In this document: positions 36,094-49,500 of the stretch, one piece after another
Numbering within the stretch: the stretch's first letter is position 1
Layout: every line of letters begins with the position of its first letter
Assembly (NCBI GenBank): GCA_021234155.1
Contig: JAJEKV010000110.1
Location: forward strand, 372,187 to 436,186
Direction: 5' to 3'
Origin: Isoetes taiwanensis
Taxonomy: Eukaryota > Streptophyta > Lycopodiopsida > Isoetales > Isoetaceae
DNA: 64,000 nucleotides
The notes under the pieces: generated by a model
Seen by the model: only the letters and a program-made list of their open reading frames with translations
Told to the model about the DNA's origin: nothing
The model's database searches: none
Made by a program: the position numbers and the translations under genes

Positions 36094-36600
36094 CACTACA
36101 AAACCAAAGCCCTGTTACGACGTCTATTACGACGTCCAGACGTCGTTTGCACGTCGATGATCGACGTCGAGGCGTCGATAAACGACGTCTATTTCGACGT
36201 CCGGATCGTCGATGTACGGCGTTTATGCGTCGCTATACAGGCGTCAAGCTAGCGGCGTCTTTAGCGGCGACATGGCGTCGTTCAACGTCGTTAATTACCG
36301 TGGGTGACCAGCGACTTCTTGCCGAGTGGCCTGGCGCCCGGCGCGGCGGTGGCGTGGCGATGATTGCAGCGTCGTTCAACGGCGAAAGTACACGTCATCA
36401 TGTCCGTCGTGGCGTTACCCGGTAGCGTAAGCGGCGGCGGTCGCCAGCGTGTGAAGCGTCGTTCAACGGCGTTCTTTGGCGTCGTGACACCGTCTGGCTG
36501 CGTGGTACGTTCGGCTTTGGCGGCGGGCGCCCGCCGCCGGCGGCGTCGTTCAACGACGCTGGCGGCGTGGCGACGCATAACGCGTCGTTCAACGGCGATT
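36094..36600. repeat. CACTA left subterminal array
   Basis: Begins with repeated ACGACGTC/CGTCG words, then several copies of GCGTCGTTCAACGGCG or variants (about 36277, 36370, 36459, 36543, 36584). In CACTA elements such motifs bind the TNPA-type protein. Confidence 0.75.
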
Positions 36601-37140
36601 AAAAATTTTTGATAAAAAAATATTTATTTAATATTATTCAATATGATTTAGCGGACGGTTAATATTCATATGCAAAATTAACAAATATTTAATATAAATA
36701 AATATTTAGTAATATTTATTAATATTAATATTATCAATAATATTAATAGTATTAATAAATATTAAATATGAACAAAATAAATCGAGAATAAATATTTAAA
36801 AATTTAAAAATTCGAAAAATAGAAACAAATATTGATTAAATTATATTAATGGTAGATAAGCATTATTGTTTAATATGTAATTAAATGTTTAATAAATCTA
36901 AGAATAAAAAATAGAATCGAGCATAAAATTAACATAAAAAAAAATCACAAATAATAAGAACAAAGCATAAAAAATTTAAATTGAATTCAATTAATATATT
37001 TCACAATGTAATTTGCACATTACAAAATATATTAAGTCTTTAGTTGTTGCTCTCTTCTTCTTCTTCTTCATTGGCCGTCTTCATTTACGCATTATATTGT
37101 ATCGCAACAATTAGTTCATTGTAGTCACAAATAATTATCT
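36601..37140. other. AT-rich spacer
   Basis: A/T-dominated with many AATATT words; no gene. Confidence 0.5.
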
Positions 37141-40100
37141 AATGAATGATACACACTTCATCCCCCTTTCACGGCCTTGATGGCGTCTGCGATGGCGCAT
37201 GGACTTGCCTTGTTTGAAGGCCCTTTGGCGTTCATCTTTAGCGGTAGGGGCGACCCAACCAAATGGCGCCCTAGTGAGAATGAGCACCAAAACTAATGTT
37301 AGTGTTCAACTTCGAGAACCTACATTATAAACCAAATTTATACTTACAAATAGCTTATCGAAAGCCATAACCTTGCCGGACCCGGTCTTATTGGCACTAT
37401 GGGCGCCACTTGCTTCGTCGTACCTCGCGTCCGGTCCAAATTGCCTTTGTTCTAGCTTCCCCTTTCTTTGATAATATGTTGGCCTTCAAACACTACAATG
37501 CAATACAAGGACTTAGTCCACATGGCATCATCTAATTATCGACTCATGGGAGAGATGATGTACTTGAAATGCCTCATTAGTCAACGGATAGGGTCAGTGC
37601 CACTTCCTCTATCGGGACTCCTGTAGCTTTGGCAAGATCTTTGTTGCTTCTTCCGATTACCTCTGCAAAATATAAATAAAATATGAGTACAATGAGGTTA
37701 TAATGAAGAGCGAAAGAGCCTAATACACAGTGGATTTAACATGTTTACCACGCTTTGAACAAAGCTCCCTCCATGAGATCTCTCGACTTGAGCTCGGGAT
37801 ATTACGCTTCTAAAATCTCCTTGATCCTCTCTTTTTCCTCATCATAGGCTCCAGGAGTTCCAGTCACCCTTGTGGACGTTATGGCAAACGCTATTTGTGA
37901 CATTATTAGCCATCTTCCAAAATTTGTCGCCATCTGCAAAGGTCTTTGTGGTAGCGCCAACAACTCTTGCTACTACACTCAACATCGACTAACATATGAA
38001 TATGTGTTAGTGAACAAAAGGGCATAATTCAAGATGAACTCACTCATATTGAAAGAGATGCCTTCGTGGAGGTGGTGCGGTGGTGCCACGATCTTTATGA
38101 GCTTGAAGAGGAATTGCGTCCACTCCGGCGTGGGCGGACGGTCGGCGCTCGCCGTGGGGGTTCATTCTCCTCGTGCTCGAGGAGCGGCCCCAAGATTGAA
38201 TTCTGAAGGAGTGTATGAGCTATGGCGTGGAGGGTCATGGGGGCGGACCTCCGCCTACTTTGTTCAACGACTGGCGCAATCTCCATTCTCAGAGGCGACA
38301 TCCGAATTGCAAGGCATTCCACCTATCTTCGGGGTTATCGCCTCGTTGATATCTCGGAGTTCCACGCTCTTCGTCTTCTTCTGGCTGGATGCGAGGTCCT
38401 TTTCCAAATCTCTTCGGCGGTGGTGATGAGAAGAAGATCAGCCCATAACCCGACGAACGAACATTATGCATAGGAAAAGAAGGGCCTTAACCGCATTTAC
38501 CGCTTACATTTAAAAACATTAGAGCGTTAAAATAAATGGTTAACTTACATTTTATCCTAGAAAAAATCCATACCAAATCCACACAATGGTGGAGGTGGCG
38601 GTGGTGGTGAGCTAAACCCGAGCGACCAACCGCCTCTTAAAGGCCAACTTGCGGGTTTAGGGTTGTCAATAAGGCTACCAAGCCCGAGAAGTAAAGTTGT
38701 GAACAATAGATATGCCATCGTGCAAATCCCATGGTTCTTTGGACATGTGCAAAACTTGCAAGTTATTTATATGGAGTGCGATGAATAACATAGTAGGAAA
38801 GCAACAAATGTTAGCAACATGGGAAGTTCATTACAAAACATTGGGATTTGAATAATTAAAAGTGTCTTTATATATTTGGTTATTAGACAATTAAAAAAAT
38901 TTAATACTCTTAAACATGGCAAGATATACAATATTGTATTCATTATTTGAGTTGTGACAACAACAATTTTGACATCTCCAAGGCATCCATGCACTTCATG
39001 TGTCGTCTTTGTCTCACAACCATGGTAGAAGATATTCCAACACTTTGTAAGGCTTCAACAACTTCAGAAGCTTTGGGTCGTGATGAGAATACGTCTTCAC
39101 GTAGGCACATCATTCTTGTTTTTGCTCCTCCAACTTGTCAAGGCGTCGTTGGTACATATGGGTTGGATTAATCCATTGGGCATTGTTGTTATTATTAAAC
39201 CACTCCATTGTCGCATAGCTTGCACGAAATCAGAAGCATCTCATAAATATATCCCAATGCATAGGCATCATGAATTTCGTGTCCCCATACACGATCATCA
39301 TCCTTTGATTTCTCAAACACACTTTCCTCTAACCATGTATATTTTGCTTGTCCATCCAAGAGTAAGTACCGACACTTCGATAAGGGACGACGCTCTTTGG
39401 CGTAAAATGAATTGCATTGTCCCAATCACCAATGGCCACCCACACATTTTGGTACTCATCATCAAAATGTAATTTGACACTCTTGCAATTAAGCTTTGTG
39501 TGAGTGAAGTGGCCTTTGTGGATCTCAACGACACCTTATGCTAGGGCAAGAGCTATCTCGGAACATCTTGATATACAACTCGCATTTTGCTCCTAAGTTC
39601 AGCGCCTATGTGTTTGTCGGGTTCTTCTTGGCTCTAGCAATTGCATTTGACCATCTTCTAAAAACGTGACAAGTTATTAGGTAAATAGTCAAACAAGTGT
39701 GCAAGTGTCTCTCCATTCATGAAAGGTAGAATCACCATTGGCCCTATGGTATCCCCACTAGAGCTAGCAACTTCATATGCAAGTCCAATGGATGTAGCCA
39801 AAGCGGGATGCGAGGCTCTTGAAGAAGTTTATGTATCTTTGAGCCATCTCATACGTCTCTGCCCTATCTTTGCCCTTGAAAACCCATCCACTGTATAGCT
39901 CATCATCTTGGAAGTGTTGTGTTCCGTTGATTTTGATTTGATACGTGCGATGTGTTGGTTTCTCCTCAATAAGGTGTATCACATCCACGGCCTCTACGGG
40001 CATGGGATCAACAAAGATTGATGTGTTCATGTGATTCTCCAAAGAAAAGTGGGGCTTGCTAGGCCCTGCTCCACTAGAGCTTCCCCCCTGATGCAAAGCA

Positions 40101-40220
40101 TTTTTAATTACCTCAACCCGGCGTGCATTGAGATCCGCAATGATGTTCTTGTGATCCAAGCGTCGCTTCTTTGAGGAATTCCATGAAGCTACCCATTCCT
40201 TGACACGAGCCACCGGCATT
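37141..40220 (-). pseudogene. Second CACTA gene remnant, unidentified
   Basis: Several minus-strand open pieces read outward from about 40219. The longest (148 aa, 40219-39773) starts MPVARVKEWVASWNSSKKRR and includes a Ser/Gly linker and HFQDDELYSGWVFKGK. Further pieces include VAIGDWDNAIHF (about 39430) and GKLEQRQFGPDARYDE (about 37430). The position, opposite the TNP2 block in a CACTA element, suggests the second (TNP1/TNPA-like) gene, but no domain is recognised. Confidence 0.4.
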
Positions 40221-40815
40221 GGGACTTTTAAGCCGCGATGAATGCTTCAAACATGTCTTCAGTTCATCCATGGGGTTTCCAATCATTTTACATGTGTGTC
40301 AAGGAGAGAAGTCAACATTTCTTCTTGACCTGGCCATTTTTGTGCTAACTCAAATTGGCACTTCCTTTTCACATGTCGACAAAATGGTCGACCACGTTGA
40401 CGAGTTTGCATCTCCGTCGGGACTTTCGTTAGCACATATCTCATTTATGACCATCGTCTAATCTCACTAATCATTAGTGTCTTCACGGTCGGGCCATACC
40501 ACAAAACCAATTTAGATTCATTAATCTTGCTTTGTGACTTTTTCAAACCTTCATTATGAATCTTTACCTACTTTCTTAAGAGTTAGTTTCCCTTTTAATT
40601 TTTTTTTTTTTAAAACCAACTATTTAAATTTTTTTCTTGCTCTTAACCACTCCCACATCGGTGTTTCTTTGACATCCCTAACATCTTTAAAAACAACATT
40701 CTTAACTAGAAACCCGAAAATCAATAATGCAATTTTTTTCAAAAACCCTGCCCTTGTCCAATCCCGTAAAGATTTCTATTTATTGATATATTAATAAAAA
40801 AATAAACAAAGTGGC

Positions 40816-41140
40816 CCGGTGAGCTTGGACCGGAACACCTAGTCTTCTCCACTCAAAGTGAACCCGACCATGCCCTTGTCCAAGTCTCCCCAAATTTTTC
40901 TAAACTAAATACATTAATCAATAAAATTTCAAGAGTAAGCGGTGAGCTTGGACAGGAACACCTAGTCTTCTCCACTCAAGGCGGAGCCGACCATGCCCTT
41001 GTCCAAGTCTCCCCAATTTTTTCTAAACTAAATACATTAATCAATAAAATTACAAGAGTAAACGGTGAGCTTGGACCGGGAACACCTAGTCTTCTCCACT
41101 CTCAAAGTGGGCCGACCATGCCCTTGTCCAAGTCTCCCCA
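40816..41140. repeat. Three tandem hairpin units of about 122 bp
   Basis: Units begin near 40818, 40941 and 41064. Each has an outer stem GAGCTTGGAC / GTCCAAGTCTC around a conserved loop CCTAGTCTTCTCCACT, with an inner stem best in unit 3 (CCACT/AGTGG at 41096-41110). Related single units lie at 58595-58805. Confidence 0.7.
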
Positions 41141-41559
41141 AGTTTTTTTTTAACCTAAATAAAACATTAAAATTTTATTCTCCTACTCAAACTCAAATTC
41201 TTACCTAGAATGTCTTCGAGCTGCGAAAATCGATTTCCAAGGCGGCATGATTTTGTTATTAGTGTACATGCAAAAAAATAAAGGCATTCAATAATTAGAA
41301 AACTTACATAAATAAAGAAATAAAAAAAAAAAAACAAAAAGACGATTCACATTGAAAAGATCATTGACATTAAAACTATTTACATTGTTAATTAAAAAGA
41401 ACTATATATTGACATGTAAAAATGAAAAAAAAAAAAAAAGAAGAACAAAAAGAAGGGGCCTCGTCTTTCAGCGGCGTCCCCTTCTTGTAATAAAAAATAG
41501 AGGAAGAATGGGCCTCGATCTTTCAGAAAGCGATCGTCCTTCTTCCATGGAAAAAATAG

Positions 41560-41811
41560 AAGAGGAAGAAGAAGAAGAAGAAGAAGAAGAAGAAGAAGAA
41601 GAAGAAGAAGAAGAAAGAAGAAGAAGAAGAAGAAGAAGAAGAAGAAGAAGAAGAAGAAGAAGAAGAAGAAGAAGAAGAAGAAGAAGAAGAAAGAAGAAGA
41701 AGAAGAAGAAGAAGAAGAAGAAGAAGAAGAAGAAGAAGAAGAAGAAGAAGAAGAAGAAGAAGAAGAAGAAGAAGAAGAAGAAGAAGAAGAAGAAGAAGAA
41801 GAAGAAGAAGG
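41560..41811. repeat. (GAA)n microsatellite
   Basis: About 250 bp of GAA/AAG with a few interruptions. The Glu/Arg/Lys runs read across it are artefacts. The surrounding DNA to about 42000 is purine-rich. Confidence 0.95.
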
Positions 41812-42189
41812 GAAGAAAGATTGAATAGAATGAGAAAGTGGTGAAGAAGAAGAAGAAGAAAATGAATAGAAGATTGGAAGAGCGGAAGATTAGAAGGAAG
41901 AAACCAATGATTGGAAGATCATTGGAAGAAGAAGGAGGAGGATTCGATTCATACTAATAAGAGGCGAAATGGATTGAAGAAAAACAAGGATGGAAAGAAG
42001 AGGAGGATAGAAATGGGATGGATTGAAAACAAATAAGAAAAAAACAAAAGCCCTAAATCTATCAAACAACAAGCCTAATTCAAAAAATAGAGTTGATTGA
42101 TCCATTGAAATACCTTTGGATGCTTGCTTGAAGCTTGGAAAGGACCCAAAAGGATGATCCAGCGCCAAAAATCGCCCGCATAAAAACGC

Positions 42190-42345
42190 TCCTCCGGCCG
42201 CTTAGAACCAAAAAACTAGGCGGCGGAAATTCTGTTTTACGATAAAAAGTTACGAGGCGTCGTTGAGCGGCGTCGCGAGGTCGTTAACGGCGTGCGCAAT
42301 AGTCGTTAAACGGCGTCTATAGCGGCGTCTTTGTGTTAAGCGGCG
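42190..42345. repeat. Internal block of CACTA subterminal-type motifs
   Basis: GCGTCGTTGAGCGGCG, GTCGTTAACGGCG and GTCGTTAAACGGCG in close succession, like the element's ends but 6 kb inside. Confidence 0.65.
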
Positions 42346-43520
42346 TGCCCTTTTTTTTATTAAGTTATAATTATAAGTTATTATTATAATTATAATAATA
42401 ATGATTAAGTCAAGTGCACACAGTTCAATCCTTACAATTGCAATTGATGGTGAATTTGGCGAGAATGGGGCTCCATGTGACACATCCATTCCAAAGATTA
42501 TAGTTGGCTCCTGGAGACCTTTGGAAGACCACGGCGAAATTCCATCGATAACATCGTATTATATCCTCCACACTACGGTTTGAAAGTAAGTCTTGAGTTC
42601 AATGAGGGGAGCCATTATGGGGTACCAAGTGAGTTACCTTGGCATTAATTTTCAAAGCCACATTAGTCAAGAAATCGCGATCATTTATATTACGGGGAGG
42701 AACTATACAGCGATTAACAACTCCAACGTCGGCGAAGCGGTTTGTTAAGCGTACGCAAAACATCTCTGCATAAGTATGCATTGCATCTTCCTTCGTAAAC
42801 TACATATAAAAGGAATCAAACCATTACACAGCATAGAGATCAGTCTTTCTGAGGTAGAATGCATAGAATAAACTCTGGTGGCTCTTTTGGTGAGATTTTT
42901 AAAGCATTGAACATCATTGAAACTCTGTGAATATCGATGGGGAGGAAATCAACATGATGCTATTGGTAACAATGATCTGAGATAACAAAGGAATCGGTGA
43001 GAATGATAGTTGGGGAATTGCATCAAATGGAAATGGCGGATGGGGAGGAGGCCTTCGGATGCCAATGATTCTTGGGGTATTGCTTCCAATGAAACTCACA
43101 CATCTGGAGCAGATAATAATGGAGCACTAGTTGGCAATGATTACTTATGTATTTTATCTATCCTTCTTTATCTATCCACTTAGATTTCTCTCCATCCTTG
43201 TTTATCTATCCACTTTAATAAACCGGACTTGTGCACCATTGAGCTTCACTTGCATACTTTCATACTAAATCAAGCTTGCCAATCACTTGATCATGGTATG
43301 CGGTGCAAACATATGGCTCACCGGGTTGCTCTTACGCATACAATCTACACAAGGCATGCTTGACTCTGATCCATGCAAATTTGCAAGAAGAGCTTCTTTG
43401 ATTTGCCATATTCTCTCGTGCATGATCACATACAACTTCATATATGGTTGCGACCTCTTCATAGATTCTTGCTAAGGGTTTTGGACCCGACCGAGGGGTT
43501 CAACGGCGTCTCACCTTGAA
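42346..43520. other. Spacer, no gene recognised
   Basis: Short TA-rich tract followed by mixed sequence with no supported frame. Confidence 0.4.
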
Positions 43521-43524
43521 TTTC

Positions 43525-46500
43525 GAGTTCCCGGGGCCTTGGGAGAGGAAATTTGGGGCAAGCAACCTCAGGAGAGATTTTAGGGGTCAGCTCAAGGCGT
43601 CAACACCCCAACCCCACTTCAAGACCACGGCGCAAGGTCCCGGCGAATCGACAAGGAGAGGCCTCAAACGTAAACCCCGTGGGTTGCCAGGCTCTAGAAA
43701 GGGTTTACGTTTTGGGGGCCGAGTCTGGGTCTGTTGCACTGGAACTGGCCGAAGCGGCTGTGGCCAGAATATGGGAGCAAGGGGAACTGGCGGGGGAGGA
43801 GTTTGGGCCTTTCCTCCCGATGTGGCAAGTAGAAGTGGGGGGCTTTCTGATGGCAAGACATTAAGTAAATTCGCAATTAATGCATTGCCGCGAAAATAAA
43901 TTCGGTTTTGCCGGCGGGATCCTAATTCATCTCGGCCTACGGCCCAATTTTGAATTTTGGAGAAGGTCTAGGTCAAAGGGTTAGCATTAGAGCGGTCGGG
44001 GGCAGCGTTCGCGGCAACAGAGGTGGCACCCTTCCCCAAGTCAAAGCGAGGCCAGGACCTTGCGGGGATCCCTCACAAGAGGGGGAGAGTCCAGGACCCG
44101 AGGGCGGGATCAAAAAAGTTCGAGGCACCCTTCTGGCGGCGCTCCCGGGGCTGCGCTAATGACCACCCTCGGAGCCCGGTTCCCCTATCCGACCGTTGGA
44201 TCCTCCGATTTGGGGGCCCCTCTTGGGGAAGGTCAAAAGATTCCAGATCGGTCAGGAGAACTTGTCAAACCAGCGGCGTCGATGTCGGCCTTGTAGAAAA
44301 CGCTTTGTTTTGTCGTTAAGACGCAGGGATGCTCGGGCTAAATAGACCACCCAAATCGTCAGGAATGGCGAAATTACCCTAGGGAGCAAGTTACCGCGGT
44401 CGGTTTTGCAAAAGAAGGAAACCTCCGCCCTCCACGACGGTATCCGCATGCACACCCTAGGCCAATTGACTACGAGTGTGATGGAAGTGAGCTACTTTGG
44501 CGCTTCTTGGAGTTGGTGGTCTTCGGCCCGCGGAACTTGGTCCCCAGGGCAATGTCGGCGTTAAGGAGTCCATTGGCGAGTCGGTGCGCGGTCAGGGGCC
44601 CGGAGGCCCTGCGTCCGGTCAGGGGCCTTGGGGAGAGGAAATTTGGGGCAAAGCGACCTCGGAGGGATTTTAGGGTCCGCTGCGGCGTCAACACCCCAAC
44701 CCACTTCAAGACCGCGGCGCAAAGGTCCGGCCGAATCGACAAGGAGAGGGCCTCGGCGTAAACCCTGTGGGTTGCGGGCTCTAGAAGGGTTTCGTTTTGG
44801 GGGCGAGTCTGTCATTGCACTTGGGACTGGCCAGAAGCGGCTGGCCAGGAATCACGGCAAGGGGAACTGGCGGGGCGGAGTTTGGGCCTTCCTCCTCCGA
44901 TGTGGCAAAGTAGAAGTCGGGGCTTTGCTGATGGCAAGACATTAAGTAAATTCGCAATTAATGCATTGCGAAAATAAATTCGGTTTTGCGGTGAGGATCC
45001 CTAATTCATCTCGGCCACTGCGGCCCAATTTTGAATTTTAGGAGAAGGTCTAGGTCAAAGGGTTAGCATTAGAGCGGTTAGGGGGCCCCGTTCGGGCAAC
45101 AGCAGAGCGGCACCCTTCCCCCAAGTCAAGCGAGGCCGGGACCTTGCGGGGATCCCTCACAAGAGGGAGAGTCAGGACCCGGGAGGCGGGATCCAAAAAG
45201 TTCGAGGCAGCCCTTCTGGCGGCTCCCGAGGGCTGCGCTAATGACCACCCTCCGGGCCGGTTCCCCTATCCGGCCGTTGGATCCTCGATTCGGGGGCCCC
45301 TCTTGGGGAAGGTCAAAAGATTCAGATCGGTCAGGAGAACTTGTCAAACCAGCGGGGCCGTCGATGTCGGCCTTGTAAAACCGCCTTTGTTTTGTTGTTC
45401 AGACACGGGATGCTCGAGGAATGGCAAATAGACCCGCCAAATCGTCGAGGAATGGCGAAATTACCCTAGGGAGCAAGTTACACGGTCGGTTTTGCGAAGA
45501 AGGAAACACTCCGCCCTCCACGACAATTATCCCGCATGCACATCCTAGGCCAATTGACTACGAGTGTGATGGAAGTGAGCTACTTTGGCGCTTCTTGGAG
45601 TTCGGGTGGTCTTCCGCCGCGGAACTTGGTCCCAGGGCAATGTCGACGTTAGGAGTCCATTGGCGAGTCGGATCGCGATTCCGGAGGCGGAGGTCGCCCG
45701 TCGCGTCCCGGGGCCTTGGGAGAGGAAATTTGGGGCAAGCGACCTCGGGGGATTTTAGGGTCCAGCGCTCAAGCGTCAACACCCCAACCCCACTTCAAGA
45801 CCGGCGCCAAGGTCCCTACGAATCGACAAGGAGAGGGCCTCAAAGCGTAAACCCCGTGGGTTGCCGGGCTCTAGAAGGGTTTACGTTTTGGGGGCGAGAG
45901 TCCGGTGCATTGCACTTGGGACTGGCGAGCGGCGGCCGAGAATACGGGCAAGAGGAACCGGGGCGGGGAGTTTGGGCCTTTCCTCCTCCCGATGTGGCAA
46001 GTAGAAATTCGGGGGCTTTTGCGATGGCAAGACATTAAGTAAATTCGCAATTAATGCATTGCACGAAAATAAATTCCGGTTTTGCCGGTAAGGATCCCTA
46101 ATTCATCTCCGACACGGCCCAATTTTGAATTTTAGGAGAAGGTCTAGGTCAAAGGGTTAGCATTAGAGCGGTGGGGCAGCAGCGCGGGGAACAGCAGTGG
46201 CACCCTTCCCCAAGTCAAAGCGAGCCCGGGGACCTTGCGGGGATCCCTCACAAGAGGGGAGAGTCCGGACCCGGGGAGGCGGGATCCAAAAAGTTCCGAG
46301 GCAGCCCTTCTGGCGGCGCTCCCGAGGGGCTGCTAATGACCACCCTCCGGGCCGGTTCCCCTATCCGGCCGTTGGATCCTCCGTTCGGGGGCCCCTCTTC
46401 GGGAAGGTCAAAAGATTCCAGATCGGTCAGGAGAACTTGTCAAACCTTGGGCGTCGATGTCGGCCTTGTAGAAACCATGACTGCTTGTTTTGTCGTTCGA

Positions 46501-49500
46501 GACGCAGGGATGCTCGGGAATGGCAAATAGACCGCCAAATCGTCAGGAATGGCGAAATTACCCTAGGGAGCAAGTTACACGGTCGGTTTTGTGAAAGAAG
46601 GAAACACTCCGCCCTCCACGGCGGTATCGCATGCACATCTAGGCCAATTGACTCTGAGTGTGATGGAAGTGAGCTACTTTGGCTTCTTGGAGTTGGTGGT
46701 CTTCGGCCCACGGAACTTGGTCCCAGGGCAATGTCGGCGTTCCGAGTCCATTGGCGAGTCAGATCGCGATTTGGGAGCGGAGGTCGCCCGTCCGGCCCCA
46801 GGGCCTTGGGAGAGGAAATTTGGGGCAAGCGACCTCGGAGGGATTTTAGGGTCCGCCTCGGCGTCAACACCCCAACCCCACTTCAAGACGGCGCAAGGTC
46901 CCGGCGAATCGACAAGGAGAGGGCCTCCAAAAGCGTAAACCACGTGGGTTGCAGGGGCTCTAGAAGGGTTTCGTTTTGGGGGCGAGTCTGATACATTTGC
47001 ACCAGGACTGAAGAAGCGGCAGTAGAGAATACTCTGAGCAAAGGGGAACCGGCGGGGCGGAGTTTGGGCCTTTCCTCCTCCCGATGTGGCAAGTAGAAGG
47101 AAGTGGGGCTTTCTGCGATGGCAAGACATTAAGTAAATTCGCGAATTAATGCATTGCCGCGAAAATAAATTCGGTTTTGCCGGTAGGATCCCTAATTCAT
47201 CTCAAAGACACGGCCCAATTTTGAATTTTTAGGAGAAGGTCTAGGTCAAAGGGTTAGCATTAGAGCGGTCGGGGCTGGCCGTTTGCGGGGAACAGAGGCT
47301 GGCACCCTTCCCAAGTCAAGCGAGGCCGGGACCTTGCGGGGATCCCTCACAAGAGGGGGAGAGTCCCAGGGACCCGAGGCGGGATCAAAAAAAGTTCGAA
47401 GCAGACCCTTCTGGCGGCGCTCCCGGGGCTGCGCTAATGACCACCCTCGGGCCGGTTCCCCTATCCGGCCGTTGGATCCTCCGTTCGGGGGCCCCTCTTC
47501 GGGAAGGTCCAAAAGATTCAGATCGGTCAGGGAGAACTTGTCAAACCGGCGTCTGATGTCGGCCTTGTAGAAACCGCCTTTGTTTTGTCGTTCGGACGCA
47601 GGGATGCTCGGGAATGGCAAATAGACCCTGCCAAATCGTCGGGAATGGCGAAATTACCCTAGGGAGCAAGTTACCGCGGTCGGTTTTGCGAAAGAAAGGA
47701 AACACTCCGCCCTCCACGGCAAGATATCATGCACATCCTAGGCCAATTGACTACGGGGTGTGATGGAAGTGAGCTACTTTGGCGCTTCTTGGGTTGAGGG
47801 TGGTCTTCTGGCCCGCGGAACTTGGTCCCGAGGGCAATGTCGGCGTTCTGAGTCCATTGGCGAGTCGGATCAGCGATTCGGGATAGCGGAGGTCGCCCGG
47901 GTCCGTCCCCGGGGCCTTGGGGAGGGAAATTTGGGCAAAAGCAGCCTCCCGGGATTTTAGGGTCCGGCCTCGGCGTCAACACCTTTAACCCCACTTCAAG
48001 ACCGCGCATAATGGTCCCGCCGAATCGACAAGGAGAGGGCCAAAGCGTAAACCACGTGGGTTGCCGGTGGCTCTAGAAGGGTTTACGTTTTGGGGGCGAA
48101 GTCCCGTCTGTTGCACTTGGGACCTGGCCAGCGAAAAGCTCGGAGAATACTTGAACAAGGGAACCGGCGGGCGGAGTTTGGGCCTTTCCTCCTCCCGATG
48201 TGGCAAGTAGAAGTCGGGGGCTTTTGCTGATGGCAAGACATTAAGTAAATTCGCAATTAATGCATTGCCGAAAAATAAATTCCGGTTTTGCGGTAAGGAT
48301 CCCTAATTCATCTCCGCACTACGGCCCAATTTTGAATTTGAGGAGAAGGTCTAGGTCAAAGGGTTAGCATTAGAGCGGTCGGGGCGGCCCGTTGCGGGGC
48401 AAACCAGAGCTGGCACCCTTCCCAAGTCAAGCGAGGCGGGGACCTTGCGGGGATCCTCACAAGAGGGGAGAGTCAGGACCCGGGGGAGGCGGGGATCCAA
48501 AAAAGTTCGAGGCAGCCCTTCTGGCGGCGCTCCCGGGGCTGCGCTAATGACCACCCTCCGGGCCGGTTCCCCTATCCGGCCGTTGGATCCTCCGTTCAGG
48601 GAGCCCCTCTTCGGGAAGGTCAAAAGATTCAGATCGGTCAGGAGAACTTGTCAAGCTGGAAGGCGTCGATGTCGGCCTTGTAGAAAACGCCTTTGTTTTG
48701 TCGTTGGACGCAGGGATGCTCGAGGAATGGCAAATAGACCCAGCCAAATCGTCAGGAATGGCGAAATTACCCTAGGGAGCAAGTTTACGGTCGGTTTTCG
48801 AAGAAGGAAACACTCCACGCCCTCCGCGGCGGTATCGCATGCACATCCTAGGCCAATTGACTCACGAGTGTGATGGAAGTGAGCTACTTTGGCTTCTTGG
48901 GTTCGGGTGGTCTTACGCCCCCGCGGAACTTGGTCCCCGAGGGCAATGTCGGCGTTCGAGTCCATTGGCGGTCCGGTCCGCGATTCCGAGGGCGAGGTCG
49001 CCCGTCGTCCCCGGGGCCTTGGGAGAGGAAATTTAGGGCAAAGCAGCCTGGGAGGGATTTTAGGGTCAGCTCTGGCGTCAACACCCCAACCCACTTCAAG
49101 ACCGCGCAAAGGTCGGTAGAATCGACAAGGAGAGGGCCTCAAAGCGTAAACCACGTGGGTTGCCGGGCTCTAGAAGGGTTTACGTTTTGGGGGCGGAGTC
49201 TGATGCACGCAGGACCTGGCCGAGAAGCGGCTGTAGAGAATACGGAGCAAGGGGCGGCGGGCGGGCGGAGTTTGGGCCTTTCCTCCTCCCGATGTGGCAA
49301 GTAGAAGTCGAGCTTTTGCGATGGCAAGACATTAAGTAAATTCGCAATTAATGCATTGCCGCGAAAAATAAATTCGGTTTTGCCCGGTAAGGATCCTAAT
49401 TCATCTCAGCACACGGCCCAATTTTGAATTTTTAGGAGAAGGTCTAGGTCAAAGGGTTAGCATTAGAGCGGTCGGGGCAGCCCGTTGCGGGGAGGCAAAA

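Noticed and set aside
45421-46991. Plus-strand ORFs of 205 and 264 aa in the tandem array
   Set aside because: The frames are not kept in neighbouring units; indels shift them in every copy, so coding selection is not supported.
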